Source: Pseudomonadales bacterium (GTDB lineage: Bacteria; Pseudomonadota; Gammaproteobacteria; Pseudomonadales; Azotimanducaceae). Taken from it: a stretch of DNA of 64,000 bases. How positions within the stretch are numbered: the stretch's first letter is position 1; the number at the start of each line of letters is the position of its first letter. The stretch lies in contig JANQPF010000005.1 in NCBI GenBank assembly GCA_028285415.1, forward strand, positions 310,001 through 374,000, given 5' to 3'. Below the pieces are notes generated by a model. That model ran no database searches, was not told the DNA's origin, and saw only the letters and a program-made list of their open reading frames with translations. Below are positions 34,443-43,430 of the stretch, one piece after another. The position numbers were made by a program, and so were the translations under genes.

Positions 34443-35717
34443 ATGGCTCGTTTCGCGATTGCTTTGCTCTTTCTGGCAGCCGTCCCCGCCAGGTGCGTTT
34501 TCGCCGCGGATGCGGGGTTACCGCAAGTGAGTCCCGGGGAGGTGGGTTTGTCGGAGTCGCGCCTGGAGCGTCTAACGCAACATATGCAGGCCTATGTCGA
34601 TCAAGGTGAATTGGCCGGCGTTGTGCTCGCCGTTGCTCGTCATGGCAAGCTCGCGTATCTATCGAGCCTGGGGCAGGCGGACATCGAGCAAAACGTCGCG
34701 ATGACCTCCGATACCATTTTCCGCATCCACTCGATGACCAAACCGATCACGTCGGTGGCGGTGATGATCCTCGTCGAAGAAGGACGGATCAAGACAACTG
34801 ATCCGATCGGCAGGTACTTACCCGAATTCTCGGATGCCAAAGTGTTCGTGGGCGGAACTGCCGAAGACCCTGAGCTCGAACCGAGCAGACGGCCCATCAC
34901 CATCAATCATCTCCTGTCGCATACGCCCGGGATGGGTGGGATGGGTTATGAAACGCATCCTACGGCGAGGATATTCGAGGCGGTTGCACCGTTTGCGGAC
35001 AACCCGACCCTCGAGACCTGGGCGTCGCGCCTGGCCAGGGTGCCGCTGACACGCCAGCCCGGGGAAGAGTTCATCTATGGGCCGGCAACAACGCTCCTGG
35101 GCCGCGTGGTTGAGGTGGTCGCCGGCATGCCGTTCGATGAGTTCCTGTCCCGGAGGATCTTCCAGCCGCTCGGTATGAACGACACCTACTTCGTGGTGCC
35201 GGAATCGAAACGCAGTCGTTTTGCCGTTGCCTACGAGATGCCCACAGACGGTGCTGAACTGCTACCGGTGACCCGAGAGGATCACGAGATGCGTTGGAAA
35301 CCCGTCAACAGATTGCGCTCTGGCGGTGGCGGTCTGGCTTCCACGACCGCTGATTATCTGCGGTTCTCACAGATGCTTCTGAACGGGGGTGTGCTCGATG
35401 GCCAACGCATACTGGCGCCGAAGACGGTTGCCCTGATGACCACGCCGGTCGTCCACAGCGCGGATTCCGAATTTCTCCAGATCGTAGCGCCCGGCTACGG
35501 ATTCGGATTGGGGTTTGCGGTGCTCGATGACCTTGCCGCGTCCGGCAAACCCGGCTCCATCGGTGAGTATTTCTGGGCCGGAGCAGCGGACACCTATTTC
35601 TTCATTGATCCGCAGGAACAACTCATTGGCCTTTTGATGACACAACGCTATCCCGCCGGGCAGCTCCAGCTCCGGGAGGAGCTTCAAACCCTTGTCTATC
35701 AAGCTCTGGTCGAGTAG
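34443..35717 (+). CDS. Beta-lactamase-family serine hydrolase (class C-like esterase), secreted
   Basis: A 424-aa protein with a signal peptide (FAIALLFLAAVPARCVFA). The catalytic SMTK (S97, K100) sits after FRIH, followed by the Tyr motif IYGPATT (Y212). The KTG box is replaced by FWAGAADTYFF, as in EstB-type esterases. That favours an esterase or peptidase role over penicillin hydrolysis. ATG 34443 follows AAGGGGAGG and is preferred to the longer frame from 34335. It is divergent from the nitroreductase and converges with the ClbS-like gene. Confidence 0.85.
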   Translation: MARFAIALLFLAAVPARCVFAADAGLPQVSPGEVGLSESRLERLTQHMQAYVDQGELAGVVLAVARHGKLAYLSSLGQADIEQNVAMTSDTIFRIHSMTKPITSVAVMILVEEGRIKTTDPIGRYLPEFSDAKVFVGGTAEDPELEPSRRPITINHLLSHTPGMGGMGYETHPTARIFEAVAPFADNPTLETWASRLARVPLTRQPGEEFIYGPATTLLGRVVEVVAGMPFDEFLSRRIFQPLGMNDTYFVVPESKRSRFAVAYEMPTDGAELLPVTREDHEMRWKPVNRLRSGGGGLASTTADYLRFSQMLLNGGVLDGQRILAPKTVALMTTPVVHSADSEFLQIVAPGYGFGLGFAVLDDLAASGKPGSIGEYFWAGAADTYFFIDPQEQLIGLLMTQRYPAGQLQLREELQTLVYQALVE

Positions 35718-35723
35718 CGCGGC

Positions 35724-36230
35724 TCAAGCGTCCCGCTGCGCCTGCTTCCTCGCACGACGGACGTAAGTTCTTGCTGTCTGGTATTGGTGCGTGGTGTTGA
35801 TGGACAGCCAGCGAGCGATCGGATAGCTGCCCGCCCAGGCGAAGACGTGTGGCTCGAGCAGTTCCCGGTCTTCCAGGTCATCGATGGTGACGAGAAGGCG
35901 CCGGTATTGACGGCGCAGGTCCGTCACGATGGCATTGAAGGTGCGTTTGCGGGCTGTGTTGACGATCGCTGCGTTCAGCCTGCGCGTTTCGTTCCATCTG
36001 TAACCCTTAGCGGGGGTCACCGGTACGTTTCCCCGTCTGCCAGCCTCGACCCAGTTCAGCACGCTTCTGGTCCACCACAGGCGGACGGCGAGCATATCTT
36101 TGACCGACCAATCGTCGACGCAGATCCAGTTTGCAGCCGCGGCGTCCAACCCGCTCAGCTCATCGTTCAGCTTGTCCCAGGCTGCCTCAATCTGGTCGAT
36201 GAGCATCTGTCTCGTATGCGGTATCGGCAC
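35724..36230 (-). CDS. ClbS/DfsB-family protein (DinB-like four-helix bundle)
   Basis: A 168-aa protein that follows the ClbS/DfsB pattern closely: IPHTRQMLIDQIEAAWDKL at the start, SVKDMLAVRLWW, VTPAKGYRWNE and a closing ARWLSINTTHQYQTARTYVR. The best-known member, ClbS, protects the producer of colibactin by opening its cyclopropane warhead. Most members sit far from any such cluster and have no known role. No colibactin-type synthesis genes are in this window. The family call is good and the function is open. Confidence 0.8.
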   Translation of the reverse strand: MPIPHTRQMLIDQIEAAWDKLNDELSGLDAAAANWICVDDWSVKDMLAVRLWWTRSVLNWVEAGRRGNVPVTPAKGYRWNETRRLNAAIVNTARKRTFNAIVTDLRRQYRRLLVTIDDLEDRELLEPHVFAWAGSYPIARWLSINTTHQYQTARTYVRRARKQAQRDA

Positions 36231-36264
36231 GTTAGCGCCAGGTCACGGCCGGGGAGGTGTCACG

Positions 36265-37110
36265 TCAGCCATCGTAGAAAAAGGGTCGATGCATGCCGAT
36301 CACCGTCTGCTCGCGAGACGACTTTGCGCGCGCGATGGCCTCATCGGATAGCTGATTGACCTGTGCCGTCGTGCGGATCCGTTGAGCAATGTCTCGCCTG
36401 CCATAGTGGACCTGCAGGAAGAAGCGCCCTTGATCTCCCGGCTGTGTCGGCATGCGGCGATGCCAGAGGTCGGAAACGAAAAACCCGACGTCGCCAGGCT
36501 CGGTGAGCAGCGGAACGACACCCTGGCCTTCATAGGTCAGATCGTCATCGAGCAGACGATCGGGGGGTGGAAAAACACCGGACAGATGCGAACCCGGGAT
36601 CACCCCGGTCGGGCCGTCTTCAATACGACAGCGCTTGAGATAAATGTGTGTGCCGACAGCGAAAACCGGGTGGGGGATGTCTGCTGGCCAGGTCACACCT
36701 TCCGGCAGCGGCACATGGGGACCGGCGTCGATGTGCCAATGCTGGCCGTTGTGTTCTTTTTCGCTGTGTGGCGGATTGCGCCAGGCGGTATTTGCGATCA
36801 CGTGGCAGTCTTCGCCAAGGAGCGGCTCGATGACGCTCAGGATGTCCGGGTGCGCAACCGCACGCTGGCAGGCAGCGCTGCGATTCAGCATTTCATAGCG
36901 GAACATGTCGTTGCCGCCGATCGGCCGCTGCGCGCGATCGTCGGCCACGTCCTCGTCGAACACCCGATCAATATCCGCGGCAAGCTCCGCAACCTCCGCT
37001 TGAGAAAGCACCCCCCGAACGACTGCAAAGCCATCGCGCTCGAGCTGCACCGATGCGTCCGAGGCCGCATCTTCCCGGATCCTTAGGTAACCTTTGATAC
37101 GTTCCAGCAC
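36265..37110 (-). CDS. Phytanoyl-CoA dioxygenase (PhyH)-family oxygenase
   Basis: A 281-aa Fe(II)/2-oxoglutarate-dependent dioxygenase. The facial triad is visible: H126-I-D128 in QHWHIDAGP and distal H217 in SDLWHRRM. GRFFLQVHYGRRD carries a basic residue for 2-oxoglutarate. The N-terminal FAVVRGVLSQAEVAELAADI is the usual PhyH start. Substrates range from phytanoyl-CoA to natural products. It lies between the ClbS homologue (same strand) and the divergent amidohydrolase. GGGGCAGC lies a few bases upstream of ATG. Confidence 0.88.
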   Translation of the reverse strand: MLERIKGYLRIREDAASDASVQLERDGFAVVRGVLSQAEVAELAADIDRVFDEDVADDRAQRPIGGNDMFRYEMLNRSAACQRAVAHPDILSVIEPLLGEDCHVIANTAWRNPPHSEKEHNGQHWHIDAGPHVPLPEGVTWPADIPHPVFAVGTHIYLKRCRIEDGPTGVIPGSHLSGVFPPPDRLLDDDLTYEGQGVVPLLTEPGDVGFFVSDLWHRRMPTQPGDQGRFFLQVHYGRRDIAQRIRTTAQVNQLSDEAIARAKSSREQTVIGMHRPFFYDG

Positions 37111-37183
37111 GCTGCCCCCGCGTTCTCTCTTCCCCTGCTCTCCCTTATGCTAGCGGTAACGAACAGCTGGATGAAGTGACGTT

Positions 37184-38254
37184 TTGATTGACTGTGATTC
37201 TCACGTGCTGGAACCAGCCGACCTCTGGCAGGACTACCTCGAGAGCAAATTCAAAGATCGCGCGATCCGCATTGAGGTAAACGAAGGCGTAGAACAGCTC
37301 ATCATTGGAGAACAGGTTGTATTGCAGGGCGTGCTCGCCGGACTTGGTGGTGCGCATCTCGACAAGAAGAAGCTCCTGGTGCCCGGCATGACATATGCGG
37401 AAGGCTGTCCGCCTGCGAGCTACGACCCTGCAGCCAAGATTGAGCAGATGAACGCGTGGGGCTTGGAGCACTCTCTTGTATTTCCGACCATCTGCATTCT
37501 ACCGTTCCCCACGGAAGACCAGGAGCTGGCCAACGCCTACTGTCGAGCCTATAACAACTGGATGCACGACTTTGCCACGGCCTGTAACGGCCGAGTTTGG
37601 CCGGTCGCCGTACTCAACTGGCACGACGTCGACACCGCCGCCAACGAACTCGAGCGTTGCATCGAACGAGGATTCAAAGCGCTTTTCGTGCCACCGGAAA
37701 CCGTCGCCGCCAAGCGCCCCGGCGATACGGCCTTCGATCCAATCTGGGCCCGTTGCCAGGATGCTGACCTGCCGGGATGCCTGCACGTGATTGTGAGGTT
37801 CTCGGGCGCAGCGCTTCCGTTTGCCGCATGGCACGCGACGAGTCCGGGGCCCATCTTCAGCTTCGGCCTGGGCGCGACGGGCCAGATGATCCCCGCACTC
37901 ACAAGCATGATCACGGACGGTTTGTTTACGAGGTTTCCGCAACTGAAAATCGTGAGTGTAGAAGCTGGTTGTGGTTACGCGCCCTATCTCATGGACCGCC
38001 TCGATGCCAAATTCGAAGTCTTCAAAGAGCTCGTGCCGCTCGAGAAAAAACCCAGTGAGTATGTGCAGTCAAACTGCTACTTCGTCGCGGAGCCTCTGGA
38101 GCGTACGATTGATGCTGCCCTGGAGCTGGTTGGTCCCGATCGCATCATGTGGGGTAGCGACTATCCGCACATTGATGGTTTGGCGGACCTGGGCGAAAAG
38201 CCTTTTCACGCACAAACGCTTGCCGACAACGCGCGAAGGCTTTTCAATCGGTAG
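37184..38254 (+). CDS. Amidohydrolase-family (TIM-barrel) metalloenzyme
   Basis: A 356-aa protein of the amidohydrolase 2 / ACMSD-like group. The N-terminal IDCDSHVLEPADLW carries the D-x-H metal pair, and IMWGSDYPHIDG near the end carries the catalytic Asp. AEGCPPASYDPAAKIEQMNAWG is common in the group. The reaction is decarboxylation or hydrolysis of a ring compound, not specified here. The start is TTG 37184, the only start near the conserved N-terminus. Its 3' end overlaps the converging kinase gene by 11 bases and marks the edge of the lower-GC segment. Confidence 0.85.
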   Translation: MIDCDSHVLEPADLWQDYLESKFKDRAIRIEVNEGVEQLIIGEQVVLQGVLAGLGGAHLDKKKLLVPGMTYAEGCPPASYDPAAKIEQMNAWGLEHSLVFPTICILPFPTEDQELANAYCRAYNNWMHDFATACNGRVWPVAVLNWHDVDTAANELERCIERGFKALFVPPETVAAKRPGDTAFDPIWARCQDADLPGCLHVIVRFSGAALPFAAWHATSPGPIFSFGLGATGQMIPALTSMITDGLFTRFPQLKIVSVEAGCGYAPYLMDRLDAKFEVFKELVPLEKKPSEYVQSNCYFVAEPLERTIDAALELVGPDRIMWGSDYPHIDGLADLGEKPFHAQTLADNARRLFNR

Positions 38255-39644
38255 CGGCGGGGAAGTACAGGAGCATCTCACAGTATTCGCCTTCTTCTGA
38301 ACGGCACTCGATCTTCCCGCCCAAGCCCTCCATGACGCTTCTGCAGAAGCTCAGGCCGATGCCCGTTCCGTTCTGGGAGTTGCGTGAGAAGAATGGATCA
38401 AAGATGCGGTGCAGATTGCTCCGCGCCACACCGATGCCGGTGTCGCGAACGCTCAGCACGTTCCAGTCTGTGTCAGTCGACACCGACAATGTGACGGAGG
38501 GTGCTTTGCCTTTCTGTGAAAACTCAACAGCGTTGCCGATGAGGTTGTACAGCACGTGCAGCAACATGTTTTCCTGTGCGTAGACGTCGAAATCATCGCC
38601 GTCTTCCAGCACTACCAATGATCTTTCGTATGGACTGTTGTACGGGTAACCATTCACGGCGCGATTCGCAACGGCGCGTATCGAAACCGGGGTGGACGGT
38701 CGTTCCAGCATCTCGATGGGTTTAGAGTTCGCGATGAGGATGTCGATCAGCGCGTGGGAATGCTCTACCTCACCGGATATCGATTCCAGACTCTCCTTCA
38801 GCTGCTCGAGTTTCTCCTGCGGGATAGGTTGCTCGATCCTGCCTTGTGCGACCGCGAATTTGTAACCCTCCACCAACTCAGGGAGACGTTTCGTCGTTCC
38901 GCTGGATAGGTTTCTGATGGTGGCGAGTGGGGTGCGGAGTTGGTGGGCTATGGCGGACCCAATCCGCGATGCTGCCTCCATTCTGTTCTTGGTTTGATCG
39001 TTTCGGAAGCGCATTGCCAAAGCGAAAGCAACGAAGAAGAGGATGTACGTTGAAAAAATGTTGGCGATTGAACTTGAGCCTAGGATCCCAAAGGAAAGCG
39101 GGGTAAACACTAGATGAAGTGAGTAAACGATCGAACACACAATCAGCGTAGATGCCAAAGCTGCTAGTGCGCTCGTGGCAGAGATTACTAGGATCCCGAC
39201 GGCAGCGACGAACTCCGTTTGTCTTTGTGAAATGAGCGCGAGATTTGGGTCGTTCTGAGAGAGCTCGAGCAGTAGGCCACTGAGGAGTAGGCCCGGTCCG
39301 GTAATTGTGATTGCGAAAATGAAAAACTGCTTCGGCCAGGGTATCGTCTGCCGATTCTCCAGCACTGGCGTGATCAAGTAAGGTATTAGAACCAGGACTG
39401 CGAGGACTCGGGCTACAACGGGTTCAGTTAAACCTTGAGATTTGTTGATAAGAAAGAACGACAAGTGGAACAAGAGCGTTGCAGAGCAGATAAGGATCAT
39501 CCAAGGGCGCCAGAGCGAAAAACTTTCAACCGAGGCGTCACGCAGTTTGGATGGCGCTAAAGTCAGCCAATCATAAATTGACTTGGAGGAAAGCGGTTTG
39601 GACAGTCCTAACTCTTTAGATTTACTGTTGATTCCCCTGCTCAT
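38244..39644 (-). CDS. Six-TM sensor histidine kinase, orphan
   Basis: A 466-aa membrane kinase. Residues 48-212 contain about six transmembrane helices without a large periplasmic loop, so the input is probably a lipophilic or membrane-borne signal. HisKA has H234 in GSAIAHQLRTPLATIRN. The ATPase has LYNLIGNAVEFS, DTGIG (401-405), FDPFFS and GTGIGLSF. The overall form (6TM then AHxLRTPL) resembles CqsS/LqsS autoinducer sensors. No response regulator or receiver domain is present nearby. The base composition of its N-terminal half matches the low-GC island. Confidence 0.9.
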   Translation of the reverse strand: MSRGINSKSKELGLSKPLSSKSIYDWLTLAPSKLRDASVESFSLWRPWMILICSATLLFHLSFFLINKSQGLTEPVVARVLAVLVLIPYLITPVLENRQTIPWPKQFFIFAITITGPGLLLSGLLLELSQNDPNLALISQRQTEFVAAVGILVISATSALAALASTLIVCSIVYSLHLVFTPLSFGILGSSSIANIFSTYILFFVAFALAMRFRNDQTKNRMEAASRIGSAIAHQLRTPLATIRNLSSGTTKRLPELVEGYKFAVAQGRIEQPIPQEKLEQLKESLESISGEVEHSHALIDILIANSKPIEMLERPSTPVSIRAVANRAVNGYPYNSPYERSLVVLEDGDDFDVYAQENMLLHVLYNLIGNAVEFSQKGKAPSVTLSVSTDTDWNVLSVRDTGIGVARSNLHRIFDPFFSRNSQNGTGIGLSFCRSVMEGLGGKIECRSEEGEYCEMLLYFPAATD

Positions 39645-39728
39645 TTGTCGAGCCTGCTAGTTCCCAATCTTCAGCTCTGCAGCCGATCGGCGTATTGTCA
39701 GCTACTTTGGGGAATCCTGCTGTAGGAA

Positions 39729-40265
39729 TTATGCTCGCTTTCGAATTTCCTTAAACAGCCCACTCGAAATCTCTTGCGCTTGGGCTTGGAAAAAATGAGT
39801 GCTCTCTTCTAGGGTGGAATTGTCAACTAGATCGCTGTCTGGCTCATGTAGTGATGTTTCCAGTGAGGCGATGTCGATTCGAATACCGGCCTTGTGGAAT
39901 AGAGAGTTGTGATCCAGACGCCATTCAGCCCCTAGCAAGGATATTCCTTGATCCAACATGATTTTCGTGCGCACCAACAGACAAGGGGTAAAATCACATG
40001 CTATGCCAAGGAAAGTTGCGCTTCTGCCCCCTTCTCTTGGGTTCGAGTCATGTAAACCCCAAACCACATAGCCTCCGGTGATTTCCTCTAGCTCCGCTAC
40101 GAGCTTACACATAGCTAACTGGATTGCGCCTTGGCCTTCGGACTTCCAAGGACCAAATGGTCCAATACATCGTATTGCACCTGACCGCGTAGGCCTGGGA
40201 TCAACCAAAGCGGAGAATTCGCCCAACTGGCAATGACCGGATTTCAGGTCGATGGACCAGTCCAT
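39729..40265 (-). CDS. Hypothetical protein in the island
   Basis: A 178-aa soluble protein, mixed alpha/beta, with no signal or membrane segment. Features that stand out are GPFGPWKSEGQGAIQLAMCKL, GGYVVWGLHDSNPREGG and a glutamine-rich end (FFQAQAQEISSGLF). No family recognised. It shares strand and orientation with the six-TM kinase (84 bases downstream) and is divergent from the cyclase gene, so it may be a partner of either. Base composition is that of the island. Confidence 0.6.
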   Translation of the reverse strand: MDWSIDLKSGHCQLGEFSALVDPRPTRSGAIRCIGPFGPWKSEGQGAIQLAMCKLVAELEEITGGYVVWGLHDSNPREGGRSATFLGIACDFTPCLLVRTKIMLDQGISLLGAEWRLDHNSLFHKAGIRIDIASLETSLHEPDSDLVDNSTLEESTHFFQAQAQEISSGLFKEIRKRA

Positions 40266-40539
40266 TTAATTCCCTTGTAGAAAAGAGTCTGCAGGTTAGC
40301 GTGAGCCTAATCAGCGAATTGAGAACTAGTTAGCATCTATGACCCCCTCATTTTGTGAGACATCGCGGAAAAGGTTAGATTTGTGGGAGCAAATGGACCT
40401 GCTGGAACTTGTTATTTTGGAATCCGTAATAGAGTATACGGCTCGCCTTAGTGTGCGCCCTGTACACCCCTCGAAGGAACGAGCTCATCCAGTGGGTAAG
40501 GAAGTCTTGGTTGCAGGAAATCTCCCTGGGTAGGCATCG

Positions 40540-41976
40540 ATGAAGTGGTTTGAATCAACCATAGCTTACTTATTCCCGACGATACTTATCGACGGTACTC
40601 CGTGGCGAAGTCTGTGGGAAATTCAGCAGCAAGAACAGTTTGTTCGGGTTGCTCGCTTTTTCTTTCCTTTCCCAGCTGTCGGATACATCGCGCACTATTA
40701 CTATTTCGATGTGCCAATGGGTTTGGAACCGATCGAGTTTTGGTTCCAATTCCGGGCCACTATGTCGGCTGCATGCTTGGTCGTCATCGCGTTTTACTTC
40801 TCGCCGCTCGCTCGAACCCGAATCTATAAGATCCCCGCAATGCTGCTTTGCTTCGGCATCTGCTATTCCCAGGCGAAAGTGACTGTGTGGTATGGGAAAG
40901 AGGCTTGGGTATTCTTCTTCTTGTTCATTTTAGCCATGGTGATGCTGCTTCGAATGAGTTCATTGAACAGCGTTGCTTATGGTGCGTTAGTCGTGGCTGT
41001 ATCCGTCCCCGTGTTGATGGATGGAGGTGTTACAACCGAAAACATCGTAAGTGGAAGCATAGTGACTCTTAGTTTGTGCGCGATGGTTCGTGCGGCTTTC
41101 GTCTCGGACGTCAGGAATTTTCTCCTAAATCAAGAAAACATTGCGGCTCAAGAGAAGATCATCGAGCTAAGCCAAGATTTCTCGAACCGTATCAAGTCTT
41201 TCATCCCCAAGGTAATTGCGGATCGGCTAACGCATTACATGGAGGAGGATCGCTTGACGGTTGTAGAAGCTTCGATTGAAGCTCTCAAAGCTAGAAAACA
41301 GGACATCGCCTGCCTCTTTACTGATATTCGTGGATACACACAGGGATCGAAAGACATCGATCGTTTCATCAACGAAAGTGTGATGCCAGAGGTTAAGGAA
41401 TGTTCGGACACAATTGAGAGACTTCAAGGAATTCCTCGGAAAGTCGGGGATCTCATCTTCGCCTACTTCGATACAGAATCGGTCCAGCTGAACACTCTGC
41501 GAGCCCTGATCGCGGGCATAGAGGTCTCACGTATAAACGAATCTATGAACGCAACCGGCACCGCTCTCGAAATTCGTCGGTATATTTTGATCGCGTCAGG
41601 AGATGCCTTTGTAGGAAATTTTGGTGGGCTGGACTCCTCAATCGAAATTACCGCGCTTGGTTCACCGGTGAACTATCTAAGTCGTGTTGACGATCTAACC
41701 AAGGCTCCTGCGCTTGCTTCGAAGATCGATACTGGTGATATCCTGATTAGCCAACGAGCGTTCAATCTAGTCAACGACGGTGTCGTTGCGTTGGATTGTG
41801 AAATGATTGATCTAAGCCAATTGGATCTAGCGATCCGAGACTTTCCAGAAGAAACAATCATCTATCGCCTGATACCAACGGACGCGATCTACGAATCGTT
41901 GTTGAATGCTTACGATCGGCTCATTAAGCCGAACGCGGAGAGTCTTATTGGACGAAATGGATCAATTGCGATCTAA
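40540..41976 (+). CDS. Membrane class III adenylate/guanylate cyclase
   Basis: A 478-aa protein with about six transmembrane helices (residues 40-190), a linker helix (200-235) and a C-terminal cyclase domain. The two metal-binding Asp residues are D262 (IACLFTDIRGYT) and D304 (KVGDLIFAYF). Transition-state residues are N378 and R382 (GSPVNYLSRVD). The purine-selecting positions are unusual: R300 where adenylyl cyclases have Lys, and S375 where Asp or Thr is common, so cAMP or cGMP is uncertain. It overlaps the acyltransferase gene and begins a four-gene run. Confidence 0.87.
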   Translation: MKWFESTIAYLFPTILIDGTPWRSLWEIQQQEQFVRVARFFFPFPAVGYIAHYYYFDVPMGLEPIEFWFQFRATMSAACLVVIAFYFSPLARTRIYKIPAMLLCFGICYSQAKVTVWYGKEAWVFFFLFILAMVMLLRMSSLNSVAYGALVVAVSVPVLMDGGVTTENIVSGSIVTLSLCAMVRAAFVSDVRNFLLNQENIAAQEKIIELSQDFSNRIKSFIPKVIADRLTHYMEEDRLTVVEASIEALKARKQDIACLFTDIRGYTQGSKDIDRFINESVMPEVKECSDTIERLQGIPRKVGDLIFAYFDTESVQLNTLRALIAGIEVSRINESMNATGTALEIRRYILIASGDAFVGNFGGLDSSIEITALGSPVNYLSRVDDLTKAPALASKIDTGDILISQRAFNLVNDGVVALDCEMIDLSQLDLAIRDFPEETIIYRLIPTDAIYESLLNAYDRLIKPNAESLIGRNGSIAI

Positions 41977-43417
41977 GTACGACTTAGATTTCTCTGCAGT
42001 ACATCAGAAAGTTCAACCCGCCGATATTCGCCATACCGATAGGGTGATCGCGCGTGTTCGCATGAGAAGCGATGATGCTAGCGAGGATTACCATGCCGTA
42101 AAAGTCTGGAGGATGAGCCCGCTTGGAGTCGAACTCGTTTGTGATGAACAAGAGATCGAATGGCAAAAAGGTAGTCCAATAGACCTAGAGCTCACCATTG
42201 GCGGTCAACGAATGTTCTTCGAAGGACTGGTTGTCGACCTCGTCCAAGAAAATGACGCTATCAAGCTCGCTGGGATTCGCCTATCTAACCGTTTGGATTC
42301 AACTAGGGGGGAGGAAAAAAGGCGCTCCCCAAGATGGATTTGCAGTGACGAGTATTTCCCTACGTGCGTAGCCCCTAGTCCAGCTGTCATTAATGACTTC
42401 ATGCACTTTCAAGTCAGAGATATTTCCCTCAACGGCCTACAGTTGATATGTAGCTTGAGAAACAAATTTCTTATCCCAGACATGGTGCTAAGAATTACCG
42501 CAATCTTTCCACTCGTTGGTGACTTTGTCACGTCTGTGAAGGTGGTTCGCGTTGGCTTTACAACAGCTCGCGGTAAGGATCGCCTTTCAGTCGGGGTGGA
42601 ATTTGTTGACGTAGATGAACATATGAGGACCGTACTGGGCCAATACTTGATCCAATTCGGAAATGTTGACTCATTGGATAGTCTGCGGAGGCTTGGGTAC
42701 AAGTTTGAGTCAGTTACGCGGGCCGTCGATTTTTACTACGTCAAAACAGAAGAAGATTATCGCGAGGTTCTGAGACTGAGGTTCCTGGCGCACAAGGCAG
42801 ATGGAAATCTCTCAGATGATTCCGTCGAACTTTCATCCATGGGAGACATCAACGATGCCAAAGGAAGGATTGTAATTGGGAAGCACAACGGAGAGGCAGT
42901 TGCTACCTCGCGTGTAAGATTCAACACGCTAGATGAACCAATGGAACACGAGCGTTATGTGGATTGGCCAGATAGTTTACCGAGGCGCGATCAGATAATG
43001 GAGGTGTCTCGTGTTTGCACACATCCTGACTACCGCAGAGGTGACCTTTTAGCCGGTCTTCTACAGTTTACTTGTGCCACGATTTTGCATCCAGAGCGGC
43101 CATGGGTAGTGGTCGGTTCTTGGCCGGAGATGGTTGGGTTCTATAAGAAGGTGGGGTTCGAGGAAACAGGTCTTACGCATCTGGAGCCTCAATGGAATAC
43201 GGAGCAACACATCCTGATCGGAAACTCGAATTATTCGGTTACCGGAAAAGGCGTTAACCCTATTTATTGGAATTTGATTTGGCGTGGTGCTTCTGAATAC
43301 GCCATCACCAACAGTATCGTTGTTCCGCAGGGTATGGATAGAATTCGATTGGCGCTATATAGAGCCATAGGTCCGTTCGCTCGATTGTTTTTTCGCCTTA
43401 GAAGAAAGTCAAAATAG
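41957..43417 (+). CDS. Tandem PilZ domain protein fused to FeeM/LuxI-like N-acyltransferase
   Basis: About 486 aa. The first region (to about residue 110) is a degenerate PilZ domain (VWRMSPLGVEL). The second PilZ (about residues 120-235) keeps both c-di-GMP motifs: RRSPR (RxxxR) and DISLNG (DxSxxG). From about residue 258 a GNAT fold follows, with YREVLRLRFLAHKAD, GKHNGEAVATSRVRF and IMEVSRVCTHPDYRRGDLLAG. The EVSR pattern recalls FeeM-type N-acyl amino acid synthases and LuxI. I infer c-di-GMP-controlled N-acylation. The frame is open to 41906. ATG 41957 is chosen, but TTG 41948 has a better-spaced GGAGAG. It overlaps the cyclase stop. Confidence 0.8.
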   Translation: MDQLRSKYDLDFSAVHQKVQPADIRHTDRVIARVRMRSDDASEDYHAVKVWRMSPLGVELVCDEQEIEWQKGSPIDLELTIGGQRMFFEGLVVDLVQENDAIKLAGIRLSNRLDSTRGEEKRRSPRWICSDEYFPTCVAPSPAVINDFMHFQVRDISLNGLQLICSLRNKFLIPDMVLRITAIFPLVGDFVTSVKVVRVGFTTARGKDRLSVGVEFVDVDEHMRTVLGQYLIQFGNVDSLDSLRRLGYKFESVTRAVDFYYVKTEEDYREVLRLRFLAHKADGNLSDDSVELSSMGDINDAKGRIVIGKHNGEAVATSRVRFNTLDEPMEHERYVDWPDSLPRRDQIMEVSRVCTHPDYRRGDLLAGLLQFTCATILHPERPWVVVGSWPEMVGFYKKVGFEETGLTHLEPQWNTEQHILIGNSNYSVTGKGVNPIYWNLIWRGASEYAITNSIVVPQGMDRIRLALYRAIGPFARLFFRLRRKSK

Positions 43418-43430
43418 TTGAGCCGTAGCT

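Noticed and set aside
40339-40533. 64-codon plus-strand frame upstream of the cyclase
   Set aside because: No ribosome site near its ATG, no recognisable motif, and composition like noncoding DNA. It may be a leader peptide but I cannot support it.
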